A stretch of 25,691 nt of DNA, from NCBI GenBank assembly GCA_900765525.1, contig CAAFRY010000050.1, positions 1 through 25,691 on the forward strand, given 5' to 3'. Below the pieces are notes generated by a model, which saw only the letters and a list, made by a program, of their open reading frames with translations, was not told where the DNA came from and searched no databases. A program made the translations under genes and the position numbers. The stretch comes from an uncultured Blautia sp. Its GTDB lineage: Bacteria; Bacillota; Clostridia; Lachnospirales; Lachnospiraceae. Below, one piece after another: positions 8,801 to 15,215 of the stretch (positions within the stretch are counted from its first letter, which is position 1; every line of letters starts with the position of its first letter).

Positions 8801-9726
8801 GTTACAGATGAGCCCTGAATATTCCATGTAACTTCATCCGTTTTCCAGTTCTCCGGATATACGGCTGTTATAGTTATGTCATCGCCGATTTTTACACTAT
8901 CATCGCCTTCTAGCGTAATCGTTTGGCTAGTTGTCAGTAATACATCTTCAACCTTTGTATCTTGATTTAAACTAAAAGAGCTCGTCTGATTTTGTGTGTA
9001 CTCACCCTCTTTGCTAACCTCAATATGATACGCAATTCCGCTGTCACCAAGAATATCTTCGAATTTATATTCACCATTTTCTCCCGTAACTTGAGGCTCT
9101 GCTACTGTACCATACACTGTATCTTTCACCAGCTTGACGGTTGCCCCTGGTATCCCAGCATAGCCATAGGAATCTTTTACTGTTCCCGTAATCTGATATT
9201 TTCCTCTCGCTGATACATATACTGCTGCTATACACTCCGCAGTATTGCCGTTCTGCCCACTATATGATGCCTTTACTATAATCTCCTCGTCCTTGACAGC
9301 ATTTTCGGCAACTGTCAACATTCCGTCCAAAATACTTCCATTTTCTGTTTCGCAGCTCCATGTGATTTCAGCTGAAGGAATTTCAGTACCACTAGAATTT
9401 GCATCTGTTATTTCTTTTACTGTAGCGGTAAACGGAGCATCACAAGTCTCTCCTGGATAAAAAGGTCCCGAAGGTGCTTGGATTTCTACCACATAGCTAA
9501 CCGTCTCCTCTCCCGGTTCAGTAGGTTCCCCCACATCTCCCAAAGAGGTCGGGGCCGGTACTCCTCCGCCGTCTTGGACGTTATTTTCAAAATTTTGTCC
9601 GTCCAATTCCTGTTCCTGGTTTCCGGCAGCTTGAAGCTGTATGGGCTGGATAACCGTTCCCATAATCATGGCGAAAGCCAGGACAAAGGCCAAAAGCCTT
9701 TCTTTAAATTTGTGCTTTCCTTTCAT
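2806..9726 (-). CDS. Giant Ig-like multidomain surface protein, C-terminal membrane anchor
   Basis: A 2306-residue secreted protein. It has an N-terminal signal peptide (basic MKGKHKFKERLL, hydrophobic core, AxA-like end near residue 34) and a C-terminal helix (about 2272-2297) followed by a WRRR stop-transfer tail; there is no LPXTG motif. Between them are Ig-like beta modules: a carboxypeptidase regulatory-like domain (about 174-270, with ITGTVKD and GENGEYKFEDI), YDG/MBG-like modules (about 570-700) and many modules ending in a Y/F-TDLAGN turn, with close repeats near 1722-1830 and 1830-1936. The ATG has an AAGGAG site lying inside the upstream gene, which it overlaps by 23 bases. Its operon places it as an outside partner or effector of the kinase system, perhaps an adhesin or wall-spanning fibre. 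The 5' two-thirds are clearly AT-richer than the 3' third. Confidence 0.9.
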   Translation of the reverse strand: MKGKHKFKERLLAFVLAFAMIMGTVIQPIQLQAAGNQEQELDGQNFENNVQDGGGVPAPTSLGDVGEPTEPGEETVSYVVEIQAPSGPFYPGETCDAPFTATVKEITDANSSGTEIPSAEITWSCETENGSILDGMLTVAENAVKDEEIIVKASYSGQNGNTAECIAAVYVSARGKYQITGTVKDSYGYAGIPGATVKLVKDTVYGTVAEPQVTGENGEYKFEDILGDSGIAYHIEVSKEGEYTQNQTSSFSLNQDTKVEDVLLTTSQTITLEGDDSVKIGDDITITAVYPENWKTDEVTWNIQGSSVTKKSEDKNVLTLTGAEMGTAVVTVTVHGVESDEKFISVSKREALDATLSRDEKTGLIVGQEAKFTVYMKGNGNNLSGEQIEWTITKPGGTSVTMKGELDEDGEASLSYTWEWSGGYSVSCKLTGDKYEETIVKENYTVKGKPGQSITIHEPEGKYIYGDTISLGFEAIVANEDRARDPGNWNVEVEYGNKSGTGNVTIDLVKKDGKVEDLYTVTGIVTFDAEQATESAYVNISYSHLETANDELKEYEDAIGKNEKGIKITPKPLDVEGISFEEKEYDKTDKITVTGITLKLDDLPFNDNAEMIKANVGTYHLDGANVADESGNIIDHVIDVKKAEITLVSNDITANYTVNQDSVSGFTTQIKPKTLKLKVNAGEREYGIAGTFNEEMVSFVDGEGAVYAGDILEDKYGEKDKYSVEDTTELTEVPKIKSTQENKVEYEAYQNVLYPVVNGNLLKVGSTIPSGNLNYQYSIDKENCGELTIIPMSEENARKYIQPDENSDCFIVNDGALWVQGAVNGNVLYEDKKLTLNIVNNQLLKLFENIRMSESQDGTDNSIMAEENQSTGALDVKFVIGELREGKECTINLNLYNNGVCCTEDISLTVKIDSKAPEVTFSNLTSGKTKLQEFIGDITFDMFKQKTFYEDVKILEAGVGLPTGQPGEKSGVAWRYVVLHISADIQEEKLCTKLSEIPDDKWTAGTGDEIKNIPIGAAENGADLEGSYIVAVKTYDRLGNSYVYTSNGMVIENRVPQITIPDQSALQYNLDYMQKNDNTIKISNVNIKDYSTLKEGFGVSSAVESVSYIVFRGNQTDRTEDVNVLASKNIYKSSKEELKWDDLYGDTDCTNIIADDIEFRVTEDFDYNNIWLRVTAKDKAGNEQSKTVALNIDVSRPTVVVNYQNAENTTVHNANYFNGNRKAVMTVKDKNISMDGFYLTLKLTDKKLEKKYNVNTSLSELRELKDLSGKNIFEDVSIGNIEAVNPEEQLSQIRITFVFSGEDRYEVDFECVDAFKNEDTGKDLKGQEVYGLTYETDVTHDADESFVIDKTAPIVKQVFAVNGSEIDVLSGERNYQQNPVTYDIYITEHNFYSEGKEFGASSVTTREKYKDGVWNPTALIKDGKKWAENGINGIAEQWKFNFTFEAEGNYTHSFAYTDLAGNPAVYVDSNGNPITNTEAKFTIDWTNPTGSVSINGFGFWETLLHNITFGLFNPSSVDVEMKAADYTSPINPIQYFRTADAMTREQLEAYNWGSTDTASWENPGYAAFTVNPDEQFIVYTKVTDYAGNYEYFSSDGMIVDSTKPAPTVTITNLSQAQNGIFNEDVTLQIDVEDKYGGNTYSGLERVWYTVSATGNVSASQTIELLNNSNNRVQGNQTFSQVITVPANVYNSNDVKVQAFAVDFSGNQGESEITELKIDVTNPSISVSWDLNNPMNGKYYKETRTATVTVTDRNFDPNNVRFTITNTDGTQANIGGWSSSSNIGVSDSATSTCQVSFPADGDYTFTLGCTDLAGNSAEYGQTDEFTIDKTVPEISVSYDNNNARNGNYYKEARTATVTVREHNFNAADVKAAITASLEGRGISTPSISGFSGSGDVHTATVRYAADGDYTFDVEYTDMAGNQASDYTPDQFTVDLTAPEVEITDVEDKSANNDVVSPSVKATDVNYDSKNVTVTITGANNGKVDINKVVSAVENGQTMKFSDFARQEKMDDLYTLTAKAVDLAGNEKEESILFSVNRYGSVYVLDDDTKEWLSTKDYTYINEEKEVGVIEYNVDTIKDSTITVNRDGELVNLKAKTDYTVTSSGTEAQWKENHYTMKAENFAQEGNYAVILSTQDEAANAMNNTSVKKSSGNLPIEFAVDKTAPTVVISGVEDGGSYRSAERTMTVDAKDNLALDEVSVDIDGNTTVYQAEELKETDGVIDVVIGSANDFQEIQVTASDAAGNVLGQKQVNGKGEPVALSVLVTPNVMVQYYMNKPLFFGSIIGVLAVAGIIIFLVWRRRQADKNGR

Positions 9727-10195
9727 TTTCTTTAACTCCTTTTTTCCTTTTTTGTGCTATATATAGAAATACTCTTCCCGTTACCAGGAAGTGCAAATAA
9801 AAGCAGGTAACTGTCAAAAACAGGGCCAGAAAATCCAGCACCCGGTTAGCCGCCAGGGTCAGGTTGCAGTATACCGTCCCTGCCACCCCTATGAGAAAAA
9901 GAAGGTCTACCAGCATAGCCGCCGGATTCCCCCAGATTCTCAGGCAGTAGGGAAGTCTGCCTCCGGGCAAGCGCTTTATCAGAATTTCTCTGTACTTTCG
10001 GTACATCAGGAAATAACTGACACTGCCAGCCACAATTCCGGCCCAGAATAAAATTCCCACCAGGATTCCTACGCCTTTTTCCATTCCGCTCTCCCCTGTC
10101 CCGCACAGAGGCAAAAAGAGCAGGGCCACAGAAATGAGAAAAAAGCATCCTGCAGTAATCAGAAATCTTCTCTCTAAATCCCGTAAGCTTTTCAT
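9704..10195 (-). CDS. Four-helix integral membrane protein (hypothetical)
   Basis: A 163-residue protein with four hydrophobic helices at about 11-30, 41-65, 91-110 and 118-140, and a strongly basic C-terminal tail. It begins three bases after the stop of the preceding gene and overlaps the start of the giant surface protein, so the three are probably translated together. No catalytic motif is visible and the family is not recognised. The context suggests a membrane component that assembles with, or helps export, the surface protein or the kinase complex. Confidence 0.75.
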   Translation of the reverse strand: MKSLRDLERRFLITAGCFFLISVALLFLPLCGTGESGMEKGVGILVGILFWAGIVAGSVSYFLMYRKYREILIKRLPGGRLPYCLRIWGNPAAMLVDLLFLIGVAGTVYCNLTLAANRVLDFLALFLTVTCFYLHFLVTGRVFLYIAQKRKKGVKENERKAQI

Positions 10196-10198
10196 CTG

Positions 10199-10771
10199 TC
10201 ACACCACCTCGTCTGTATGTATCAGCATTGTATATTTTTCTATCCGGAACATTCCCTGGCTTTGGTCTGCCTCCTGCTGAACCTGTTCCAGAGTAGGCAT
10301 CAGCTGTTCCGGGCTTAATACCTGAGTCTCCATAGAAGCTCCCACGGGGTTGGTATGTTCCAGGGGTTCTGTAGGCCTGGAAGGCGGCTGAACCAGTTCT
10401 TCCATATCTGCCTTCCGTACCCGTGCCAGTCTCTTGCTGGGCGTCAGCCCGCCGGATTTATCCAGTCCTCCGGAACGGTTCAGGCTGCCGGAACGGCCGG
10501 CTCCGGCAGATTTTCCCAAAGCTCCTGTTCTGGAAAGAGTTCCTGTATAACCTCTTCCCGGCGGCCTTCTCAGCTGTCCGGTATGGGCGTTCTTTGCTTC
10601 CATGTCCTGAACTGTTTTCTTCACAGACCTTCCGGTGCGGGCATTAAAAATATTCCGTATGTTAAACTTAAAGAAAAACACAAGGCTTAAAAGGAAGAAA
10701 AAAATACAAAGTCCCAGACACACATAAAACAGGGTGTGGTATAAACTAATCTGCTGCTGTATCTGCTGCAT
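10199..10771 (-). CDS. Single-pass membrane protein with Gly/Ser/Arg-rich cytoplasmic tail and an ETQVL motif
   Basis: The ATG at 10771 is preferred to an in-frame one at 10792, because GGGAGG lies six to seven bases before it; it overlaps the kinase gene by 26 bases. The 190-residue product has one helix near its N-terminus (about 12-38). A basic stretch follows, then a low-complexity segment rich in Gly, Ser, Arg and Leu (SRTGALGKS, LNRSGGLDKSGGL), and an acidic/proline region holding ETQVL (148-152). The basic residues after the helix predict a cytoplasmic tail. ETQVL matches two ETxVL sites in the FHA protein of the same operon and puts Leu at +3 from Thr, so the tail is a plausible kinase substrate and FHA ligand. 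The family is not recognised. Confidence 0.8.
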   Translation of the reverse strand: MQQIQQQISLYHTLFYVCLGLCIFFFLLSLVFFFKFNIRNIFNARTGRSVKKTVQDMEAKNAHTGQLRRPPGRGYTGTLSRTGALGKSAGAGRSGSLNRSGGLDKSGGLTPSKRLARVRKADMEELVQPPSRPTEPLEHTNPVGASMETQVLSPEQLMPTLEQVQQEADQSQGMFRIEKYTMLIHTDEVV

Positions 10772-12560
10772 TTCCTTCACCTCCCTGTGCATTGTTTCCT
10801 AAATTACCTGTATTAAAGGTTGAGTTCACTATGTTTCTGGCTGAGGCCAGATTTACCAGCAGGTTATCTTTCATCTCCTGCTCATATTCTGCATTGGCGC
10901 TTCCCGTCACTATATCCATACTGTTCAGCAGCTCTTCTCCAGTGTCCAGTTGATTTTCCATCTGCTTCTGGGTGATTCCTGCACTCTTAAAGTTAGAACA
11001 GTTAGTGACAATCTGAGCCACCAGCTCCTTATAGGCCAGAAGGGTATTGACGTTGTTCCCGTTCTGGGCGTCATTTTCTACAATCCGGACTAAGTCCAGC
11101 CAGTAGTCTGAATAAGATACCATGGAATCTCCCGCCTGGTTCCGGACACCTAAGCTGTCGTAATACTCGGCAATCTTGTACAGATTTTCCGCTCTCTCAA
11201 TATTTGTCTCATTCAGTTCTTCCGTAGGCTGGGCATCTGCAGCAATCTGCAGCCATTTCTTAGATGCCGCTTTGTTGCCCGTGCCATTGTAGGAATAAAA
11301 ATATGCAATGCCTAATTCATAGGCAAACTTATCATAAGCCTCTGTATTCCCCTTCAGATATTCCTCATTGCTGCGGTTCCGTCCTTCTCCGGTACCCAGC
11401 ACTTTTCGGATTTCCTGTTCCTCTGTATCAGAAAATACACAGGCAGCCTGTCCTGAAGAAGTTATACTGTTTTCTCCCTCTGTGTCATTGTTCTGCCACA
11501 GGAAGAAATTCAGCAGCTGGTTATAGGCTTCACCCTCTATAGGATTCAGGGCTATAGCATTTTCATAATATTGAATACATTGCTGGGGAGCCGTGGTAGC
11601 CAGGTTCCCTGCCTCCTGCAAATAAGCCTCGTAGGTACTGTCTGTCACAGAATTCTCTGCAAACTTAAAGCCTGCGGCTCCTGCTCCCATTACCACTGTA
11701 AGGGCTGTGGTGCAGAGGAAAGCCCGCCATTTTAAATTTTGTTTTCTCTTGTACTCCACATCCAGCTCATTATAATGCTCTAAAGCATACAACAGCTCAC
11801 CGCAGTTCTGGTATCTGTCCTCAGGATTCTTCTGGGTGCATTTCCAGATGATTTCCTCTAACCCGGAGGATAAATCCGGATTCCAATACCGGATAGGGTA
11901 CATTTCATAGGGAGGCTCGCTGGGGTTATGGCCGGTCAGAAGATGATACAAGGTAGCTCCCAGACAGTATATATCTGTCCTGGCGTCTGTCTGCCCGTGC
12001 CCGCCGTACTGTTCCGGCGCCGCATAGCCCTGTGTACCTAAACAGGTAGTATCCGCCACGCTGCTCTCCTTGAATTCCCTGGCTGTACCAAAGTCAATGA
12101 GCATTACCTTCCCGTCAGGCTTCAGCATGATATTGGAAGGCTTCATATCCCTGTAAATAATAGGAGGCTTTCTGGAATGCAGGTAGGAAAGCACATCGCA
12201 TAGCTGCTTGGCCCAGTCAATTACATCTTCCTGGTTCTGGGCTCCGTACTCCTTTACCACGCTTTCCAGGTGGCGCCCCTCTATGTAATCCATAACAATC
12301 AAAAAAGTTCCGTCCCCGTCAATTACGTCGATGATACTGGGAAGGTTGGGATGGTTCAGCTTTTTCAGCAGGTCGGTCTCCACTACCAGACCCTGCTTCA
12401 CCACCTCGAAGTTTTTCACTCCGTCCTTTCGTACCACCTTGATTGCCCACTGCTTATTTGCCCTCTCATTCATGGCAAGATAAACAATGCTCATACCGCC
12501 CTGGCCGATTTTATTTAATATTTTATATTTTCCGTCCACCACGGAACCAATCTCAAGCAT
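10746..12560 (-). CDS. Membrane Ser/Thr protein kinase with extracytoplasmic domain (PknB-like)
   Basis: A 604-residue protein with an N-terminal Hanks-type kinase domain: glycine loop IGQGGMSIVY (18-27), Lys41, Glu61, catalytic loop YRDMKPSN (136-143, Tyr for the usual His), DFG (156-158), an activation segment with Thr171/Thr172/Thr176 that could be autophosphorylated, and APE (181-183). A helix at about 278-300 crosses the membrane. The remaining 300 residues are expected outside and resemble irregular TPR/SEL1-like helices, not the PASTA repeats of PrkC/PknB, so the signal sensed is probably not muropeptide. The gene starts 11 bases after the phosphatase stop, with an AGGGGGAAG site. Pairing with a PP2C phosphatase is the standard arrangement for reversible Ser/Thr phosphorylation in Firmicutes. 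Confidence 0.93.
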   Translation of the reverse strand: MLEIGSVVDGKYKILNKIGQGGMSIVYLAMNERANKQWAIKVVRKDGVKNFEVVKQGLVVETDLLKKLNHPNLPSIIDVIDGDGTFLIVMDYIEGRHLESVVKEYGAQNQEDVIDWAKQLCDVLSYLHSRKPPIIYRDMKPSNIMLKPDGKVMLIDFGTAREFKESSVADTTCLGTQGYAAPEQYGGHGQTDARTDIYCLGATLYHLLTGHNPSEPPYEMYPIRYWNPDLSSGLEEIIWKCTQKNPEDRYQNCGELLYALEHYNELDVEYKRKQNLKWRAFLCTTALTVVMGAGAAGFKFAENSVTDSTYEAYLQEAGNLATTAPQQCIQYYENAIALNPIEGEAYNQLLNFFLWQNNDTEGENSITSSGQAACVFSDTEEQEIRKVLGTGEGRNRSNEEYLKGNTEAYDKFAYELGIAYFYSYNGTGNKAASKKWLQIAADAQPTEELNETNIERAENLYKIAEYYDSLGVRNQAGDSMVSYSDYWLDLVRIVENDAQNGNNVNTLLAYKELVAQIVTNCSNFKSAGITQKQMENQLDTGEELLNSMDIVTGSANAEYEQEMKDNLLVNLASARNIVNSTFNTGNLGNNAQGGEGNAADTAAD

Positions 12561-12571
12561 CTGTCTTCCCC

Positions 12572-13339
12572 CTAGTATGCCCGAATCAAAGCGACTGAAA
12601 TATTGTCTTCTTCTCTTCTTGTTTTATTTAACTCCGTGAAGTATACGGCAGTCTCCTTCATCTGTTCCTCTGTAGCCATACACTCCGGTTTCAATTTATC
12701 GTAAAACTCCTGAGGCTCAATTAAATGCCGGAATCCATCGGAACACATCATAAACACGGAATCCGGGGCGTATTCTCCAACATAGAAATCCGGTACAATA
12801 ACGCCGCTGGCTCCCACGCACTGGAGCAGCATATTCCGCTTAGGATGGATTCTGGCCTCCTCCGGAGTCATTCTTCCCAAATCCATTTCTCTCTGTACAA
12901 AAGTTTGGTCCAATGTCATCTGGGTAATTCCGTCCTTCAGGTAATAAACTCTGGAATCCCCTACATTGATAATGTAATAAATATTTTCTACCAGCAGCAA
13001 AGCCGCTACTGTTGTTCCCAGGCTCACATTGCAGGAAAGGCCGTAATCGCTGATTTTATGATTCTGTTCTAAAATCAAATCCGTCCAGCTCTGTCTTATT
13101 GCATCGGCCTCAATTCCCTTGTATAAAAGACCGGGGAAGTCTCTGTGAAACCAGTTGGAAAAGGCTTTCACTAAAATGGCGCTGGCGACCTCGCCTTTAG
13201 CGAGGCCGCCCATACCATCACACACGACTCCTAACAGCACCTGTCCATAGTCTGTAATAGCTGTTTCCAACAATAATGAATCCTGATTTGTTTTTTTCCT
13301 AATTCCCACATCCGTGTGGACTGCTGTTAAAAAGTTCAT
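12572..13339 (-). CDS. PP2C-family Ser/Thr protein phosphatase
   Basis: A 255-residue soluble protein, the normal size for bacterial PP2C (Stp/PrpC group). The metal-binding and core motifs are in order: TNQD (Asp20), CDGMGG (Asp41), SLGTT, NVGDSR, CSDGF and EEDNIS near the C-terminus. It would remove phosphate from Ser/Thr targets of the neighbouring kinases in a Mn/Mg-dependent reaction. It lies between the FHA-protease gene (20-base gap) and the kinase gene (11-base gap) and is surely co-transcribed with both. Confidence 0.95.
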   Translation of the reverse strand: MNFLTAVHTDVGIRKKTNQDSLLLETAITDYGQVLLGVVCDGMGGLAKGEVASAILVKAFSNWFHRDFPGLLYKGIEADAIRQSWTDLILEQNHKISDYGLSCNVSLGTTVAALLLVENIYYIINVGDSRVYYLKDGITQMTLDQTFVQREMDLGRMTPEEARIHPKRNMLLQCVGASGVIVPDFYVGEYAPDSVFMMCSDGFRHLIEPQEFYDKLKPECMATEEQMKETAVYFTELNKTRREEDNISVALIRAY

Positions 13340-13359
13340 TTTCTACACTCTCTCATTCA

Positions 13360-15036
13360 TTAGTTCATATGGAATTCAAAATCTTCGTCTGCAATGCGAA
13401 TCATATCTCTGTCATTTAAAGCTACGTCCTGTCCCGGTATAACCTTCACACCGTTGACAAAGGTATAATTGGTAGAGTTCATATCTGTAATAAAATACTG
13501 TGCTCCTCTTCTTACCAGCTTTGCATGGCATCTGCTGACAGAAGTGTTATCAGAGATACAGTAGTTTACACGGCTTCTTTCTTTACCAATGGTGAAGCTT
13601 GGTCCGCTTACTACCACACGCTCATTGTTTTTCTTACGAATCATGTATGCGCTGGCCTGAGCGCCGCCGCCTAAAACAGTGGTTTCTCCTCTGCCTTCAC
13701 CCAGAACGCTTGTCTCTCCTGCTCCCTCTGTGGAAGGAGGTACTGCAATGCCTCCGGCTATTGTCTGTGAACCTCCGCTTGGATTCTGAGGTCTGCCCAT
13801 ATCCGGAGGAGTCATTCTTTCCGGAACTCTGGCTTTCTTAGCTTTGCTATTGGAATTCACCAGAACAACTACAAGAACGATTACGGCCAGAACAACTACA
13901 GCAATCACTACACCGATAAGCCATCCCATACTGCTTTTTTCTTCCAGGTTCTGAACTGCAGCCTTCAAATCTGACTCTGCCTTGTCAATCAGGTCCTGGG
14001 AAGTAGCGTCGTCATCTACGACTTCATAAGCATTATCTAAAGCCTCTTCTAAAGCTTTCTCAGATTCCTCTGTATAGTTTCCGTTAATCTGCTTATCTTC
14101 TGCATCGGCAATGGCTGCTTCCAGGCCTGCTGTATCCAGAACCACTTCCGGTTCCGGAACCTCTGTATCCTCACCTGTCTCGCCTTTTTCTGTTCCGCCT
14201 ACGTCTGTACCGTCGGTTCCTCCTGTAGTTCCGCCTGTGGTTCCTCCTGTACTGCTGTTATAGGACACACCTAAAGCATCTAACAAATCTTTTACATCGT
14301 TGATTTCCATTGCATAATAGTAGCCCTCCTCCACACTGATTCTGGAAGAGTTGATACCTACTACACGGCCTACACCGTCGCTTCCCACCTGAACCAGAGG
14401 ACCGCCGGAGTTTCCGTCGGAAATCTTAGCGCTGTGCTGGATAAAAGGTGTGGAATTTCTCTGCATTTTTTTAGAAACGATACTGTTGGTTACCGTAACG
14501 TCATTGTATGTATAATACTGCACGTCCTGAGCCAGCTCCGGAAGAAGAGGGAATCCCAGGGCATAAACTGTGGTACTCTCAGATACGGTAGAGCTGTCGC
14601 CCAGTTCCAGGGACTGTCTGTCATAGATAGGGTCACTTAACTCCAGAATAGCCACGTCCATCTCTGCACTGCTCTGCAGTACAGTAGCCTCAATACGCAC
14701 GTCTCTGGTTACTACTACCTTTACACGCACGTCTAATTTGGTGTCGTTTACAAAATCCACCCCAAAAGTCTGGCTGGCTGCTGCCTTTGTGTCATCACTC
14801 ATATTCACTACATGGTGATTGGTCAGAAGGGTCTGGTCATTAATGAGGAAACCGCTTCCTCCCTGGATATAGTGCTCTGAGCCGCTTTTGTCAATGTAGT
14901 ACAGGCCTACCTGAACCACACCGTTTCTCATTTCATTGACAATTTCTGAATCTTCTGCTGCACTGACCGGAAGGGCCAGAAACACCATCATGCAGAAAGC
15001 CAATACTACTGACAGTAATCTTTTGCATTTCTTCAT
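13360..15036 (-). CDS. Membrane-anchored trypsin-like (HtrA-type) serine protease with cytoplasmic FHA domain
   Basis: A 558-residue protein with a signal peptide (1-26) and a trypsin-like protease domain (about 30-255) carrying the triad His75 (TNHHVV), Asp127 (MDVAIL) and Ser210 (DGNSGGPL). Next come a TGG-rich linker (about 262-275) and a FIVAR-like helical segment (about 298-368). A membrane helix (371-394) leads to a linker with ETSVL (441-445) and ETTVL (451-455), then an FHA domain (about 470-556) with IGK, SRxH (501-504) and STNxTFVNG. There is no PDZ domain, unlike classical HtrA. The protease and FIVAR parts lie outside and FHA inside, so phosphorylation in the cytoplasm could control proteolysis in the envelope. 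A strong AGGAGGAG site precedes the ATG. It is the first gene of the operon. Confidence 0.93.
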   Translation of the reverse strand: MKKCKRLLSVVLAFCMMVFLALPVSAAEDSEIVNEMRNGVVQVGLYYIDKSGSEHYIQGGSGFLINDQTLLTNHHVVNMSDDTKAAASQTFGVDFVNDTKLDVRVKVVVTRDVRIEATVLQSSAEMDVAILELSDPIYDRQSLELGDSSTVSESTTVYALGFPLLPELAQDVQYYTYNDVTVTNSIVSKKMQRNSTPFIQHSAKISDGNSGGPLVQVGSDGVGRVVGINSSRISVEEGYYYAMEINDVKDLLDALGVSYNSSTGGTTGGTTGGTDGTDVGGTEKGETGEDTEVPEPEVVLDTAGLEAAIADAEDKQINGNYTEESEKALEEALDNAYEVVDDDATSQDLIDKAESDLKAAVQNLEEKSSMGWLIGVVIAVVVLAVIVLVVVLVNSNSKAKKARVPERMTPPDMGRPQNPSGGSQTIAGGIAVPPSTEGAGETSVLGEGRGETTVLGGGAQASAYMIRKKNNERVVVSGPSFTIGKERSRVNYCISDNTSVSRCHAKLVRRGAQYFITDMNSTNYTFVNGVKVIPGQDVALNDRDMIRIADEDFEFHMN

Positions 15037-15051
15037 AGCTTCTCCTCCTAA

Positions 15052-15110
15052 GTTGTTTGAATTTATAAAGCTTTTCCTATAATTTTATACTATTTTTATA
15101 TTCAAACAAC
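15052..15110. promoter_or_regulatory. Inverted repeat flanking the promoter region of the kinase operon (candidate operator)
   Basis: GTTGTTTGAAT at 15052-15062 is repeated perfectly in inverted form (ATTCAAACAAC) at 15100-15110, separated by 37 AT-rich bases. It lies just before the ribosome binding site of the FHA-protease gene and in front of a divergent HTH regulator gene. The AT-rich spacer can supply -10 elements on the minus strand, but I could not fix one clearly. This is a good candidate site for the divergent regulator, by inference only. Confidence 0.55.
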
Positions 15111-15151
15111 ATGTGGCACGTTTTGTGGACAGTTTTTTTATAAATTTCAGC

Positions 15152-15180
15152 TTTACAATTTGGCACAATTTTACTATTGT
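15152..15180 (+). promoter_or_regulatory. Candidate sigma-A promoter of the HTH regulator gene
   Basis: TTTACA (15152-15157) and TATTGT (15175-15180) are spaced by 17 bases, about 35 bases before the regulator's ATG, which has its own GGAGG site. The -35 matches the consensus at 5 of 6 positions and the -10 at 4 of 6. Confidence 0.5.
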
Positions 15181-15215
15181 TTTAACTGTAATTATGACTA
15201 TGGAGGTTACCATTT

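Noticed and set aside
2806..9726. Sortase-anchored adhesin
   Set aside because: No LPXTG-like motif before the C-terminal helix; the tail is a plain membrane stop-transfer sequence.
88..15036. Type VII secretion locus
   Set aside because: FHA and kinase genes occur in some T7SS loci, but there is no EssC-type ATPase, WXG100 protein or EsaA/EssB-like gene here.
15114..15166. Two TGGCAC boxes (15114-15119 and 15161-15166) as sigma-54 -24 elements
   Set aside because: Neither is followed at the correct distance by a TTGC -12 box; a sigma-A type -35/-10 fits the regulator gene better.
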